Source of the DNA: Lachnospiraceae bacterium | GTDB lineage: Bacteria > Bacillota > Clostridia > Lachnospirales > Lachnospiraceae | Assembly (NCBI GenBank): GCA_017936785.1 | Contig: JAGBEV010000054.1 | Location: 1 to 58,472, forward strand | DNA: 58,472 nt | Direction of reading: 5' to 3' | Shown here: positions 34,343 through 44,103 of the stretch, piece after piece | How positions within the stretch are numbered: the stretch's first letter is position 1 | Layout: each line of letters starts with the position of its first letter | Program-made: the position numbers and the translations under genes | Notes under the pieces: model-generated | What the model was told of the DNA's origin: nothing | Databases searched by the model: none | What the model saw: only the letters and a program-made list of their open reading frames with translations

Positions 34343-34384
34343 AATGCCCTGACTATCCACAGTACGTCGGATAAGCAGGGCATT
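34343..34384. terminator. Bidirectional terminator between agrC-like and agrD-like genes
   Basis: AATGCCCTG 34343-34351 pairs with CAGGGCATT 34376-34384, with TATCC/GGATA pairing inside. T-rich sequence follows on both strands. It separates the convergent halves of the agr locus. Confidence 0.75.
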
Positions 34385-34395
34385 TTATTGCCGGA

Positions 34396-34417
34396 ACAAT
34401 CTGTTTTTACAGATTGT
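34396..34417. promoter_or_regulatory. Hairpin at the 3' end of agrD-like gene
   Basis: ACAATCTGT 34396-34404 and ACAGATTGT 34409-34417 form a 9-pair stem with a TTTT loop, touching the agrD stop codon. There is no T tract on the minus strand beyond it. It may protect the agrBD mRNA end. Confidence 0.45.
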
Positions 34418-34554
34418 CATACTTCGGGAAACTCAGGTTCGCCAAAACATAGAAAACAATACTGCCCATAAATTATAAAGATTCCATAGGCAAGACAGAA
34501 ATTGACGAACCCCTTTCCAACAGAATTAAGCATTTTGTGTAGATTTTTTTTCAT
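34417..34554 (-). CDS. agrD: AgrD-like autoinducing peptide precursor, 45 residues
   Basis: Too short for standard gene calling. The start ATG (complement of 34552-34554) follows AAAGGAGT at about 8 bases and overlaps the end of agrB by 29 bases; stop TGA is the complement of 34417-34419. The peptide has the AgrD plan: a basic amphipathic N-terminal helix (MKKNLHKMLNSVGKG), a hydrophobic middle, Cys33, and the acidic C-terminal tail GEPEFPEV that resembles the conserved E-P tail of AgrD. Five residues from Cys33 to Phe37 (C-F-L-C-F) fit the standard five-membered thiolactone ring. Gene order next to agrB supports it. The exact mature peptide is inference. Confidence 0.85.
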   Translation of the reverse strand: MKKNLHKMLNSVGKGFVNFCLAYGIFIIYGQYCFLCFGEPEFPEV

Positions 34555-35122
34555 AATGAAAACTCCTTTCTTTGGTATATTGTAAGCTTTTAGCAATAGC
34601 TAACTGAATGGAATGGAAAATGATGATCCAAAATCCTGTGGTCAATAGATAATTCACAGGAAAAAGATATAAAATAACGGCATATATAAAAACGATCATA
34701 AATACATTTACCTGAATGCGTGCAAAAAGACCCTTGTCCTCGATCCGGCATTTGGGGTTTCTGACAGGTCCGATATAGTAATTGACCAGCATACAGATCA
34801 TCAGGGCAACAAGCATTACCGGTTTGGAAATCTCCAGCAGTCCCGGCATGAAATAAATGGAAGAAACCAATACACCCAAGGAAAATAAAAAGCAGGTAGT
34901 ATAGTGCTTTAAATGCAGTCCGCCCTGATTCCCCCGGAGTAAGAGCAATAATGCCATATCCCACAGAAATGCCGCAGTCTTTCCCATATAGAGGAAAAAG
35001 AAGAAAAAAATCATGATTTTCGAAATGTCATAAAACAAACCTTTCAGTGAGAACTTCAAATAGGCTCTGTCACGGTCTGACAAAGAGTAGCTTGTCTGAA
35101 GTTTATCTAAGATCATTTCCAT
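34526..35122 (-). CDS. agrB: AgrB-like peptide-processing membrane protease
   Basis: 198 residues, four to six membrane segments. The AgrB cysteine-protease signature is present: His70 and Cys77 in GGLHLKHYTTC, with the same seven-residue spacing as in staphylococcal AgrB, preceded by RGNQGG. AgrB cuts the AgrD precursor and closes the thiolactone ring. ATG 35122 is preferred because the longer TTG start at 35143 lies upstream of the AAAGGAG ribosome site. The gene overlaps the agrD-like gene by 29 bases, so the two are translated together. Confidence 0.93.
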   Translation of the reverse strand: MEMILDKLQTSYSLSDRDRAYLKFSLKGLFYDISKIMIFFFFFLYMGKTAAFLWDMALLLLLRGNQGGLHLKHYTTCFLFSLGVLVSSIYFMPGLLEISKPVMLVALMICMLVNYYIGPVRNPKCRIEDKGLFARIQVNVFMIVFIYAVILYLFPVNYLLTTGFWIIIFHSIQLAIAKSLQYTKERSFHYEKKSTQNA

Positions 35123-35160
35123 GGCTGTCCAATCTCCTTTCAATAATTCAAATCAATGGA

Positions 35161-35228
35161 ATTATATAGCAGAAAAAATGCAACTATTTATTTTTTTACA
35201 CTAACTGGTTGTTTGGGGTCATAAATTG
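35161..35228 (-). promoter_or_regulatory. LytTR-type operator and promoter of agrBD
   Basis: On the minus strand, CCCCAAACAACCAGTTAGTG then a run of seven A (complement of ~35190-35218) is followed, 41 bases from CAGTT to box, by TATAAT (complement of 35161-35166). No good -35 is present, as expected for an activator-dependent promoter. A second weaker half, CAATTTATG (complement of 35220-35228), lies 21 bases upstream of the CAGTT half. Confidence 0.6.
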
Positions 35229-35290
35229 TTTTTTTTCTTTTTTTAAGAAAAAATCATAACGAAAAAATAGTAATAAAAGGGCGGTTTTTT

Positions 35291-35357
35291 AAACTTGTGC
35301 CCCCAAACAGGCAGTTTAAGTAAAAAAAGTAAGGATTTTGGAATTTTTATTTATAAT
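35291..35357 (+). promoter_or_regulatory. Mirror-image LytTR-type operator and promoter toward DUF4392 gene
   Basis: CCCCAAACAGGCAGTTTAAG (35301-35320) then TAAAAAAA repeats the agrBD operator in the other direction. TATAAT at 35352-35357 is 40 bases from CAGTT at 35312. The upstream half AAACTTGTG (35291-35299) is again 21 bases before the CAGTTTAAG half. This predicts that the LytTR regulator also drives rightward transcription. Confidence 0.6.
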
Positions 35358-35361
35358 AAAA

Positions 35362-35445
35362 AAGTTATGCTCTTAAAAAAACAGCCCTTAAGACCATAGC
35401 CGGGGTGGTATCACGGGCGTTTGTGTGAGAAAATGGAAATAACTT
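35362..35445 (+). ncRNA. Candidate structured leader RNA ahead of DUF4392 gene
   Basis: Closing stem AAGTTAT 35362-35368 with ATAACTT 35439-35445 encloses nested pairings: GCCC with GGGC, and GACCA with TGGTATC around the sequence TAGCCGGGG. An alternative TCTTAA/TTAAGA stem competes. There is no T-tract terminator. It begins right after the rightward TATAAT box. It is not recognised as a known riboswitch. Confidence 0.35.
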
Positions 35446-35490
35446 CATATAATAGTTTCAGCAAATAAAGAAAAAGGGGAAGTGGCGGAT

Positions 35491-36552
35491 TTGACACGAC
35501 AGGAATTAACAGAATGGAATGTAGGAGAAAATTTGGATCAGATCATGAATCTGGACCCCAGGGGATATGGGGTATGCCGTATTCTCTATGAAGGCAGCAG
35601 GGAATATACAGGAAAGCCGCTGACCATAAACGGAGGAGAGCGTCTGATAGAAAAGGTGAAGGCAAAGGATCTGGTCTATATCATGACCGGATTTGTTCTC
35701 TCCCCCTTTATGAAGGCGGAGACGGATGGTGCGATCGGTGCGGTTTTATTAGCGAGAGCACTGGTCCATACCATGGGTGCAAAGCCTGTGATCATATGTC
35801 CTGAGGAGGCAGTAAAAGCAATTGCTGCCTGTGTACGGACGGCAGGGTTGAAAGCTTTTGAAAATGTGGATGAGGTCATGGAAACAGATTCTTCTATAGG
35901 AATTCTTTCTTTTACAAAAGATCAAAAAGAGGCGCAAAGAGATGCCGGGGATATGCTTGACCGTTATAAGCTGCCTTCAGCAGTCATAGCTATTGAGGCT
36001 CCCGGAGCAAATGAAAAGGGAGAATACCACAATGCCATAGGTCTTAATGTGACGGCATTGGAGGCGAAGCCGGATGTATTATTCCGTATGCTGTGCCAAA
36101 GAGGTGTTATGAGTCTGGCGATCGGGGATCTGGGCAATGAAATTGGCATGGGAACCATCGGAGCCCATATCAGAAAAAAGATTCCCTATACGGACAGGGA
36201 AGAATGCCGGTGCGGCTGTCAGGGAGGGATTCTGGCAGATACCAAAGCAGAGCATATCATTACTGCTGCTACATCGGACTGGGGATGTTACGGTTTGATA
36301 GGAGCTTTGGCATATCTGAAAAAAAATATGGATATTATGCAGACACCGGAGCTGGAGGCAAGAATCATAGAAACGGCATGTGAAAGGGATCTGATCGATA
36401 TGAATGGTCCCGGTTTTCAGGGAATTGACGGTTTCGGTGTGGAAATGAATGTAAATGTTGTCAGATTAATGCGGTCCTGTGTGGAATATGCTATGGAATA
36501 TGAGAAAACGGGAGAGCATTGGTTTGATGGAGTGATAAAGAAAAATTATTGA
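35491..36552 (+). CDS. DUF4392 protein, related to D-glutamate cyclase
   Basis: About 353 residues. It matches the DUF4392 family: a GGERLIEKV helix near residue 40, FVLSPFMKAETDGAIGAVLLARAL, AIEAPGANEKGEYHNAIG, and the Cys-rich CRCGCQGG near the middle. The eukaryotic relative converts D-glutamate to 5-oxo-D-proline; activity here is inferred from family only. The start is uncertain: GTG 35482 has AGGGGA only 1 base ahead, while TTG 35491 has it at 10 bases and is used here. Its upstream region carries the mirrored agr-type operator, so it may belong to the quorum-sensing regulon. Confidence 0.75.
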   Translation: MTRQELTEWNVGENLDQIMNLDPRGYGVCRILYEGSREYTGKPLTINGGERLIEKVKAKDLVYIMTGFVLSPFMKAETDGAIGAVLLARALVHTMGAKPVIICPEEAVKAIAACVRTAGLKAFENVDEVMETDSSIGILSFTKDQKEAQRDAGDMLDRYKLPSAVIAIEAPGANEKGEYHNAIGLNVTALEAKPDVLFRMLCQRGVMSLAIGDLGNEIGMGTIGAHIRKKIPYTDREECRCGCQGGILADTKAEHIITAATSDWGCYGLIGALAYLKKNMDIMQTPELEARIIETACERDLIDMNGPGFQGIDGFGVEMNVNVVRLMRSCVEYAMEYEKTGEHWFDGVIKKNY

Positions 36553-36615
36553 CTTATAAGAAGATTCATGCTATATTAACTGTACTACATAAAGCAATAC
36601 AGATAATACAGTTAA
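36549..36615 (+). promoter_or_regulatory. Promoter and operator of the GntR-ABC operon
   Basis: TTGACT 36549-36554, 17-base spacer, TATATT 36572-36577. A perfect inverted repeat TTAACTGTA (36576-36584) and TACAGTTAA (36607-36615), with a 22-base spacer, begins in the -10 box and covers the transcription start. This is the expected place for repression by the encoded GntR protein. The -35 box overlaps the stop of the previous gene. Confidence 0.75.
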
Positions 36616-36632
36616 AAAGAAAGGAGGACAGT

Positions 36633-37004
36633 ATGATTCAAATCGATTATCGAAGTGAACAACCAATCTATGAGCAGATCATAGAACAGATCAAGCTATA
36701 TGTTATAAAAGGACAACTGTCAGGAGGAGATGCCATACCTTCTGTCAGAAAGATGGCGCAGTCTCTTGGAGTAACACCGTCAACAGTGGCAAAGGCATAT
36801 CAGGAGCTGGAGCGCCAGAAGGTTATTGAGACCATCCGTGCCAAGGGAACTTTTATTGCACAGAACATAGATGTTTCTATGGGAGAAGAACAGATGGAAA
36901 GAATACGCCAGAGAATGAAAAGTGAAATATTGGAATTAAAAAGAAATGGCTATTCAGCGGAAGATGTGGTGAATTTGGCAAAGGAGATATATGAGTCGAT
37001 ATAG
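36633..37004 (+). CDS. GntR-family (YtrA-type) regulator
   Basis: 123 residues, short YtrA class: an N-terminal winged HTH (PIYEQIIEQIK, SGGDAIPSVRKMAQSLGVTPSTVAKAYQELE) and only a short helical tail, without the ligand domain of larger GntR proteins. Such regulators normally repress the ABC transporter genes that follow them, often with induction by cell-wall-active peptides. AAAGGAGG precedes ATG 36633; the longer frame from 36549 includes the promoter and is rejected. Confidence 0.92.
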   Translation: MIQIDYRSEQPIYEQIIEQIKLYVIKGQLSGGDAIPSVRKMAQSLGVTPSTVAKAYQELERQKVIETIRAKGTFIAQNIDVSMGEEQMERIRQRMKSEILELKRNGYSAEDVVNLAKEIYESI

Positions 37005-37013
37005 GAGGGCGTT

Positions 37014-37901
37014 ATGATCAAAGTTGAAAAAGCGGGAAAAGCTTATAACAAGGTTATGGTCATGAAAAGTATAGATATGGTAGTGGACAGAGGAGAAATC
37101 CATGGAATCGTAGGTCCCAACGGTGCTGGAAAGACCACTTTGTTAAAATGCCTTGCCGGTATTTACCGGACGGATGAAGGCAGAATATCTTATGATGGAA
37201 AAGAAATTTATGATATGCCGGAAGTAAAACAGAAGGTCGCTTATGTTTCGGACAGTCAGGAATTTATTTCCATTTATTCCGTTTCAGGAATAATAAAATT
37301 GTACCAGAATTTTTATGGTAATTTTTCAGTGGAAAAATTTGATGAATTGAATGAGAAATTTCAATTGAATAAGAAAAAGACTATTGGAAATCTGTCAAAA
37401 GGGCAAAAAATGAAGCTGGCATTTATGCTGGCAGTTGCACAGGGGTCGGAATATCTGATCATGGATGAACCGGAAAGCGGTCTGGATGTGGAGAGCCAGC
37501 AGCTTTTTCGAAATATCCTGATCGATGAGGTGGATAAAAGACAGTTGGGAGTTGTGGTATCAAGCCATAATCTGACCGGCATAGAAAAGCTTTGCGACAG
37601 CCTTTCCATTATGAAAGAGGGGAAGGTCATTTGGCAGGGGGAATTGGATAAGCTGATGGAAGGCGCCCAGAAATGGCAGGCAGTATGGAGCAATCCCCAA
37701 ATGCCCGAAGAAGCCTCAGGTCTGCAGATCCGGGTATGCGGTCAGATCGGCAAGCTGATGGAATTTTATACCCTGGGAGATAGAGAAGAAAATATAGAAC
37801 TGCTGCGGGAATATGGAGCGGAAGAACTGGAAGGCAGACAAATTACCCTGGAAGAGATTTATTGCCTGATGAAGAATCATAAAGGAGGAGACGGTATATG
37901 A
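37014..37901 (+). CDS. ABC transporter ATP-binding protein
   Basis: 295 residues. Walker A GPNGAGKTT, a variant signature LSKGQKMKLAFML, Walker B LIMDEPESGLD and switch His in SSHNL. The C-terminal ~90 residues form an accessory tail as in YtrB/BcrA-like exporters. It follows the regulator by 9 bases and overlaps the permease by 4 bases (ATGA), so stoichiometric translation is expected. Probably an exporter or lipid/peptide-stress system. Confidence 0.9.
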   Translation: MIKVEKAGKAYNKVMVMKSIDMVVDRGEIHGIVGPNGAGKTTLLKCLAGIYRTDEGRISYDGKEIYDMPEVKQKVAYVSDSQEFISIYSVSGIIKLYQNFYGNFSVEKFDELNEKFQLNKKKTIGNLSKGQKMKLAFMLAVAQGSEYLIMDEPESGLDVESQQLFRNILIDEVDKRQLGVVVSSHNLTGIEKLCDSLSIMKEGKVIWQGELDKLMEGAQKWQAVWSNPQMPEEASGLQIRVCGQIGKLMEFYTLGDREENIELLREYGAEELEGRQITLEEIYCLMKNHKGGDGI

Positions 37902-38839
37902 GTGATTTGAAAAAATTGTTCAAAAGAGACAAAATATTTTTGCTATGCCTTGCTGGAATTGTGGGATTGATCCTTGTATTCGGGTTTTTCAATATTCATA
38001 GGAGTCTGGAGGAACACAGGGAATGGCAGAAAGCGCTGTCTGCAGGTGCTAATGCAGATCTTTTAACATCCTGGGGGCACAGTTTCAACGATGTCTGGGA
38101 GCAGGGGGTTTTGGATTATGATTATCTGAGCATGATAGAGATCATCTTTATAGTCATAATAGGTGCACAGATCATAAAATGGAGCCGGCTGGAAGGAAAA
38201 AATGGCAGGGAATTTCAAAATCTTTTACCTGTAAAATCCGCAAGTCATATTACATTTGATCTTATTTGCGGAATCCTGTTTTTCTGGGTGACGGTTATTT
38301 TTAGCGGTTTTTTGCTGACGTTTTTGGTCCGTCAGTCCGGATTTGAGTATATCAGCAAAAGCTATTGGGATATGTGGAAGGAACTGTTAAGAGAGATTGT
38401 AGTATTTTCCTTTTCCTATTCTCTTATCGTTTTTGCCAGGAAAATTACCAATCAGATATACGGAATGTTTTTTGCAGTATTTGTTATCTGGTATACAATG
38501 ATGCTCATTGGATTGATCGTGGATCAACCAATTGGTTTTATATGGGACTGGTATACTTCAGAGAGAAATGGGGAATATATGATCCTGCTGCTTTTAACGG
38601 CTGTTCTCGTATTTTTGGCATATTGGTGTGATAAAAAAAGAGATATTGCAGGAGGCGGAACCTTCTCCTTTAAAACAGTGCATTATCTAATGCTTATAGC
38701 AGTTTGTGCAGATATGTCATATACATTTTATGATACAGGTTTCATAAAAGGGCAGATACTCAGGATGATGGTTTCCATTCTGTTAGCAGGGGGAATTTCT
38801 GTGGGAATAAACTATCTGATGAAAGCTAAAAAAATCTAA
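37898..38839 (+). CDS. ABC-2-type membrane protein
   Basis: 313 residues with about six membrane segments: one near residues 14-33 followed by an extracytoplasmic loop, then segments at ~80-100, 125-150, 165-190, 200-220 and the C-terminus. No sequence motif fixes the substrate. Its translational overlap with the ATPase gene and shared operon with a YtrA-type regulator identify it as the permease of that ABC system. Confidence 0.85.
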   Translation: MSDLKKLFKRDKIFLLCLAGIVGLILVFGFFNIHRSLEEHREWQKALSAGANADLLTSWGHSFNDVWEQGVLDYDYLSMIEIIFIVIIGAQIIKWSRLEGKNGREFQNLLPVKSASHITFDLICGILFFWVTVIFSGFLLTFLVRQSGFEYISKSYWDMWKELLREIVVFSFSYSLIVFARKITNQIYGMFFAVFVIWYTMMLIGLIVDQPIGFIWDWYTSERNGEYMILLLLTAVLVFLAYWCDKKRDIAGGGTFSFKTVHYLMLIAVCADMSYTFYDTGFIKGQILRMMVSILLAGGISVGINYLMKAKKI

Positions 38840-38852
38840 AGAGTATATTTCA

Positions 38853-38885
38853 AAGGGTTGCTTCAAATGGAGCAGCCCTTTTTTG
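38853..38885 (+). terminator. Terminator of the GntR-ABC operon
   Basis: AAGGGTTGCT pairs with AGCAGCCCTT (one G-U), 8-base loop, followed by six T. Confidence 0.85.
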
Positions 38886-38925
38886 GCGATTTATTTTTTT
38901 TTAATAAATAATTCCAATTAAGCTG

Positions 38926-38997
38926 TTGACAATAGAAATGGGTAGTGATATGTTAGGTACAGAAAAGATATTAGCACTCTATTTAAATGAGTGCTAA
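38926..38997 (+). promoter_or_regulatory. Heat-shock promoter with CIRCE operator
   Basis: TTGACA 38926-38931, 17-base spacer, TATGTT 38949-38954. The CIRCE element is perfect: TTAGCACTC (38971-38979), 9-base spacer, GAGTGCTAA (38989-38997). HrcA, encoded next, binds CIRCE and represses the operon until heat or misfolded protein titrates GroEL. Confidence 0.95.
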
Positions 38998-39073
38998 CAA
39001 AACAATAGGAACTGCATAGTCTGTATATTATAGAAGAAAGCAGCAGATGGGATTCGGGGAAGGAAGTGACGGC

Positions 39074-40120
39074 GTGGAATTGGATGAAAGAAAAATGAAA
39101 ATCTTGCAGGCGGTCATCAAGAATTATTTAGAGACCGGCGAACCGGTAGGAAGCCGTACGATCTCCAAATACACCGATCTGAATTTGAGCTCTGCTACCA
39201 TTCGTAATGAAATGGCAGATCTGGAGGAAATGGGGTATATCATACAGCCCCATACTTCAGCAGGACGAATTCCTTCCGATAAGGGCTACAGATTATATGT
39301 AGATACCATGATGGAACAGATGGATACGGCAATGCAGGAAAAGACCAGGGAAGTGGAAGAGTTAAAAGATCTTCTTCTGGAAAAAGAAGAAAAAATGGAT
39401 CAGCTCTTAAAACAGGTTGCCAGGACGCTGGCTGTTAATACCAATTATGCTTCCATGATCTCCGCTCCCAGTTACAATGGGAACAAATTGAAATTTATCC
39501 AGTTGTCCAGAGTGGATGCCACCCAGTTGGTTGCGGTCATTGTTTTGGAAGGGAATATTATCAAAAATAATATGCTGACCGTTTCTGAGGAGCTGGATGA
39601 TGAAACCCTGCTGAAACTGAATATTTTGTTAAATACCCATTTAAACGGTCTGCCTATTGAAGAGATCAATTTAGGGCTGGTGGCAAGGCTGAAACAGCAG
39701 GCAGGTATACACAGTGATATCGTAGGAGAAGTGATCGATGCAGTTGCAGAGTCCATCAAAGCGGATGATGACCTGCAGATCTATACATCGGGAGCCAATA
39801 ATATTTTTAAGTATCCTGAATTGGCAGACCAGCAGAAGGCAAGCCAGATCATCAGTACCTTTGAAGAAAAGCAGATGCTGACAACTCTGGTACAGGATAC
39901 GCTGGCAAAGGAAGACAATACGGGGATTCAGGTTTATATCGGTGATGAGACGCCGGTTTCTTCCATGAAGGATTGCAGCGTGGTAACGGCAACTTATGAA
40001 CTTGGAGAAGGGATGAAAGGAACCATCGGTATCATCGGACCCAAGCGTATGGATTATGAAAAGGTAGTGGGTACATTGCAGAACCTGATGAAACAGTTGG
40101 ATGATTTGTATAAAAAATAG
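39074..40120 (+). CDS. hrcA: Heat-inducible transcription repressor HrcA
   Basis: 348 residues. The winged-helix N-terminus (GEPVGSRTIS, LSSATIRNEMADLEEMGYI, HTSAGRIPSDKGYRLYVD) is textbook HrcA, followed by the dimerisation and inserted domains. It represses its own operon through CIRCE. GTG 39074 gives the usual family start (ELDERKMKILQAV) and has GGGAAGGAAG upstream; ATG 39047 lies ahead of that site and is less likely. Confidence 0.95.
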   Translation: MELDERKMKILQAVIKNYLETGEPVGSRTISKYTDLNLSSATIRNEMADLEEMGYIIQPHTSAGRIPSDKGYRLYVDTMMEQMDTAMQEKTREVEELKDLLLEKEEKMDQLLKQVARTLAVNTNYASMISAPSYNGNKLKFIQLSRVDATQLVAVIVLEGNIIKNNMLTVSEELDDETLLKLNILLNTHLNGLPIEEINLGLVARLKQQAGIHSDIVGEVIDAVAESIKADDDLQIYTSGANNIFKYPELADQQKASQIISTFEEKQMLTTLVQDTLAKEDNTGIQVYIGDETPVSSMKDCSVVTATYELGEGMKGTIGIIGPKRMDYEKVVGTLQNLMKQLDDLYKK

Positions 40121-40153
40121 TATTGAGATCAGAACATAGAAAGGGATGAAATA

Positions 40154-40828
40154 ATGCCGGATATGGAAAAAGAAGTACAGGAACAAACTACAGCGGAAAC
40201 TGAAGAAACGGCAGAAAAAGAAATGGATATGGAAGCAGCTTCCCCTGATGAAAATCAATCTGATGTGAAGGAAGAAGCTGAACCGGAAGAAAATGCCGAA
40301 GCAGAAGGAACAGCTGAAGAGCCGGAAACGGAAGGAGAGGGCTTAAAAGCGGATGGAAAGAAGCTTTTTGGCAAGAAAGATAAAAAGAAGGACAAAGCCC
40401 AGGAGAAGATAGAGGAGCTTGAAGATAAGGTAAAGCGCCAGCTGGCAGAATTTGAAAACTTCCGTAATCGTTCCGAAAAGGAAAAAACGGCTATGTTCGA
40501 GACCGGAGCAAAGAGCGTTATTGAAAAGATCCTTCCGGTGATCGACAATTTTGAAAGAGGGCTTATGGCTGTACCGGAGGACGAAAAAGAAAGTCCTTTC
40601 GTGGATGGCATGAACAAAATATATAAGCAGATGGTAACTGAACTGGAAGCCATCGGAGTCAAGCCCATTGAGGCTGTCGGTTTGGAATTTGACCCGAATC
40701 TGCACAATGCAGTCATGCAGGTGGAGTCAGAGGAGTATGAATCCGGAGTAGTGGCGCAGGAGCTGCAAAAGGGATACACCTACCACGATCTTGTGGTAAG
40801 GCACAGTATGGTAGCAGTAGTACAGTAA
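40154..40828 (+). CDS. grpE: Nucleotide exchange factor GrpE
   Basis: 224 residues. An acidic, Glu/Ala-rich N-terminal tail of about 70 residues is longer than in many relatives. A Lys-rich hinge, the long dimerisation helix (QLAEFENFRNRSEKEK) and the C-terminal beta domain (GVKPIEAVGLEFDPNLHNAV, GYTYHDLVVRHSMVAVV) follow. It releases ADP from DnaK. Second gene of the CIRCE-controlled operon. Confidence 0.96.
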   Translation: MPDMEKEVQEQTTAETEETAEKEMDMEAASPDENQSDVKEEAEPEENAEAEGTAEEPETEGEGLKADGKKLFGKKDKKKDKAQEKIEELEDKVKRQLAEFENFRNRSEKEKTAMFETGAKSVIEKILPVIDNFERGLMAVPEDEKESPFVDGMNKIYKQMVTELEAIGVKPIEAVGLEFDPNLHNAVMQVESEEYESGVVAQELQKGYTYHDLVVRHSMVAVVQ

Positions 40829-40856
40829 ACAATTAAAATTTTAATAAGGATTTTAA

Positions 40857-42749
<1,893 letters not shown>

Positions 42750-42841
42750 AATAAACAGAGCGAAATAAATTATGATAAGAAACCGGGGAAGCATTGTTTT
42801 ATGACAGTGCTTTTCTCGGGTATTAGATTAGAGGAACAGTT

Positions 42842-44002
42842 ATGGCAGAACAGAAAAGAGACTATTACGAAGTCCTTGGAGTAGACAAAAATGCGGATGA
42901 TGCCGCGATCAAAAAAGCATATCGTGTCCTTGCCAAAAAGTATCATCCTGATATGAATCCGGGAGATGCGGAGGCAGAAAAGAAATTTAAGGAAGCGTCC
43001 GAAGCATATGCGATCCTTAGTGATCCGGAGAAGAGAAGACAGTATGACCAGTATGGTCATGCGGCATTTGAAGGTGCCGGCGGTGCAGGTGGATTTGATT
43101 TCAGCGGTATGGATTTTACTGATATTTTCGGCGACCTGTTCGGAGGCATGTTTGGCGGCGGAAGCAGAAGAACCAACAATGGTCCTATGAAAGGAGCTAA
43201 TGTCCGTACCAGCGTCCATGTTACTTTTGAAGAGGCGTGTTTCGGTGTAGAAAAGGAAATCGAACTGACCTTAAAGGATGAATGTAAGACCTGCCGGGGT
43301 ACAGGAGCAAAACCGGGGACAACTAAGGAAACCTGCAGCAAATGCGGCGGTAAGGGTCAGGTTGTATTTACCAGCCAGTCTTTCTTTGGAACTGTCCGTA
43401 ATGTGCAGACCTGTCCCGACTGCGGCGGTACAGGAAAGATCATCAAAGAGAAATGTCCGGACTGCCATGGAAGCGGATATATTGCAAGCAGAAAGAAAAT
43501 ACAGGTTTCCGTTCCCGCAGGTATTGATGCAGGACAGAGTATCCGTATCAGGGATAAAGGTGAGCCGGGTACAAACGGCGGACCGAGAGGCGATCTGTTA
43601 GTGGAAGTGCTGGTACAGAGGCATCCGATCTTCCAGAGACAGGATTACAATATTTTCTCTACAGTGCCCATTTCCTTTGCAGTAGCGGCATTGGGCGGAG
43701 AAATATTGATCGATACCATTGACGGTCGTGTGGCATATGATGTGAAGGCAGGAACCCAGACGGATACCAAGGTCAGGTTAAAAGGAAAAGGTGTTCCCAC
43801 TTTACGGAATAAAGAAGTGCGCGGCGATCACTATGTTACATTGGTAGTGCAGACACCTACAAAGCTGTCTGCGGAGGCAAAGGAACTTTTACGCAAGTTT
43901 GATGAAGAAACGGGCAATTCTCTGGAGGCGGTGAAAAACGCCGGGGAGAAGAAAGGTTCGGGAGAAACGAAGGATAAAAAGAAAAAAGGATTTTTTAAAT
44001 AA
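42842..44002 (+). CDS. dnaJ: Co-chaperone DnaJ
   Basis: 386 residues. The J domain contains the HPD tripeptide (YHPDMNP). A Gly/Phe-rich linker follows, then four zinc-binding CxxCxGxG repeats ([32 protein letters not shown]) and the two C-terminal substrate domains. It stimulates DnaK ATPase and delivers clients. The 92-base gap after dnaK holds a small AAGCA/TGCTT stem but no terminator, so co-transcription is likely. Confidence 0.97.
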   Translation: MAEQKRDYYEVLGVDKNADDAAIKKAYRVLAKKYHPDMNPGDAEAEKKFKEASEAYAILSDPEKRRQYDQYGHAAFEGAGGAGGFDFSGMDFTDIFGDLFGGMFGGGSRRTNNGPMKGANVRTSVHVTFEEACFGVEKEIELTLKDECKTCRGTGAKPGTTKETCSKCGGKGQVVFTSQSFFGTVRNVQTCPDCGGTGKIIKEKCPDCHGSGYIASRKKIQVSVPAGIDAGQSIRIRDKGEPGTNGGPRGDLLVEVLVQRHPIFQRQDYNIFSTVPISFAVAALGGEILIDTIDGRVAYDVKAGTQTDTKVRLKGKGVPTLRNKEVRGDHYVTLVVQTPTKLSAEAKELLRKFDEETGNSLEAVKNAGEKKGSGETKDKKKKGFFK

Positions 44003-44007
44003 TGCAG

Positions 44008-44050
44008 CGTCCCGGGAATAGGGTTTTGATTCCCGGGACGTTATTTTTTT
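44008..44050 (+). terminator. Terminator of the heat-shock operon
   Basis: CGTCCCGGGAAT 44008-44019 pairs with ATTCCCGGGACG 44029-44040, 12 perfect pairs, followed by TTATTTTTTT. Confidence 0.92.
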
Positions 44051-44103
44051 GCCCGGAATCAGAAAATAATAAACTGATACTCCGAAGCCGGGCTTTGACG
44101 GGA

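Noticed and set aside
35384-35420. T-box-like sequence GGGGTGGTATCACGGG upstream of the DUF4392 gene
   Set aside because: It resembles the T-box antiterminator core at most positions, but the UGGNACC bulge is altered, there is no terminator after it, and there is no room for a specifier Stem I between it and the mapped TATAAT box.
40255-40779. 174-residue Ser-rich minus-strand frame under grpE
   Set aside because: Antisense of the acidic GrpE coding sequence; the Ser/Phe-rich composition follows directly from Glu/Lys codons read backward.
42770-42841. Terminator or separate promoter between dnaK and dnaJ
   Set aside because: The stem AAGCATTG/CAGTGCTT is short, with no T tract, and no promoter hexamers at proper spacing were found.
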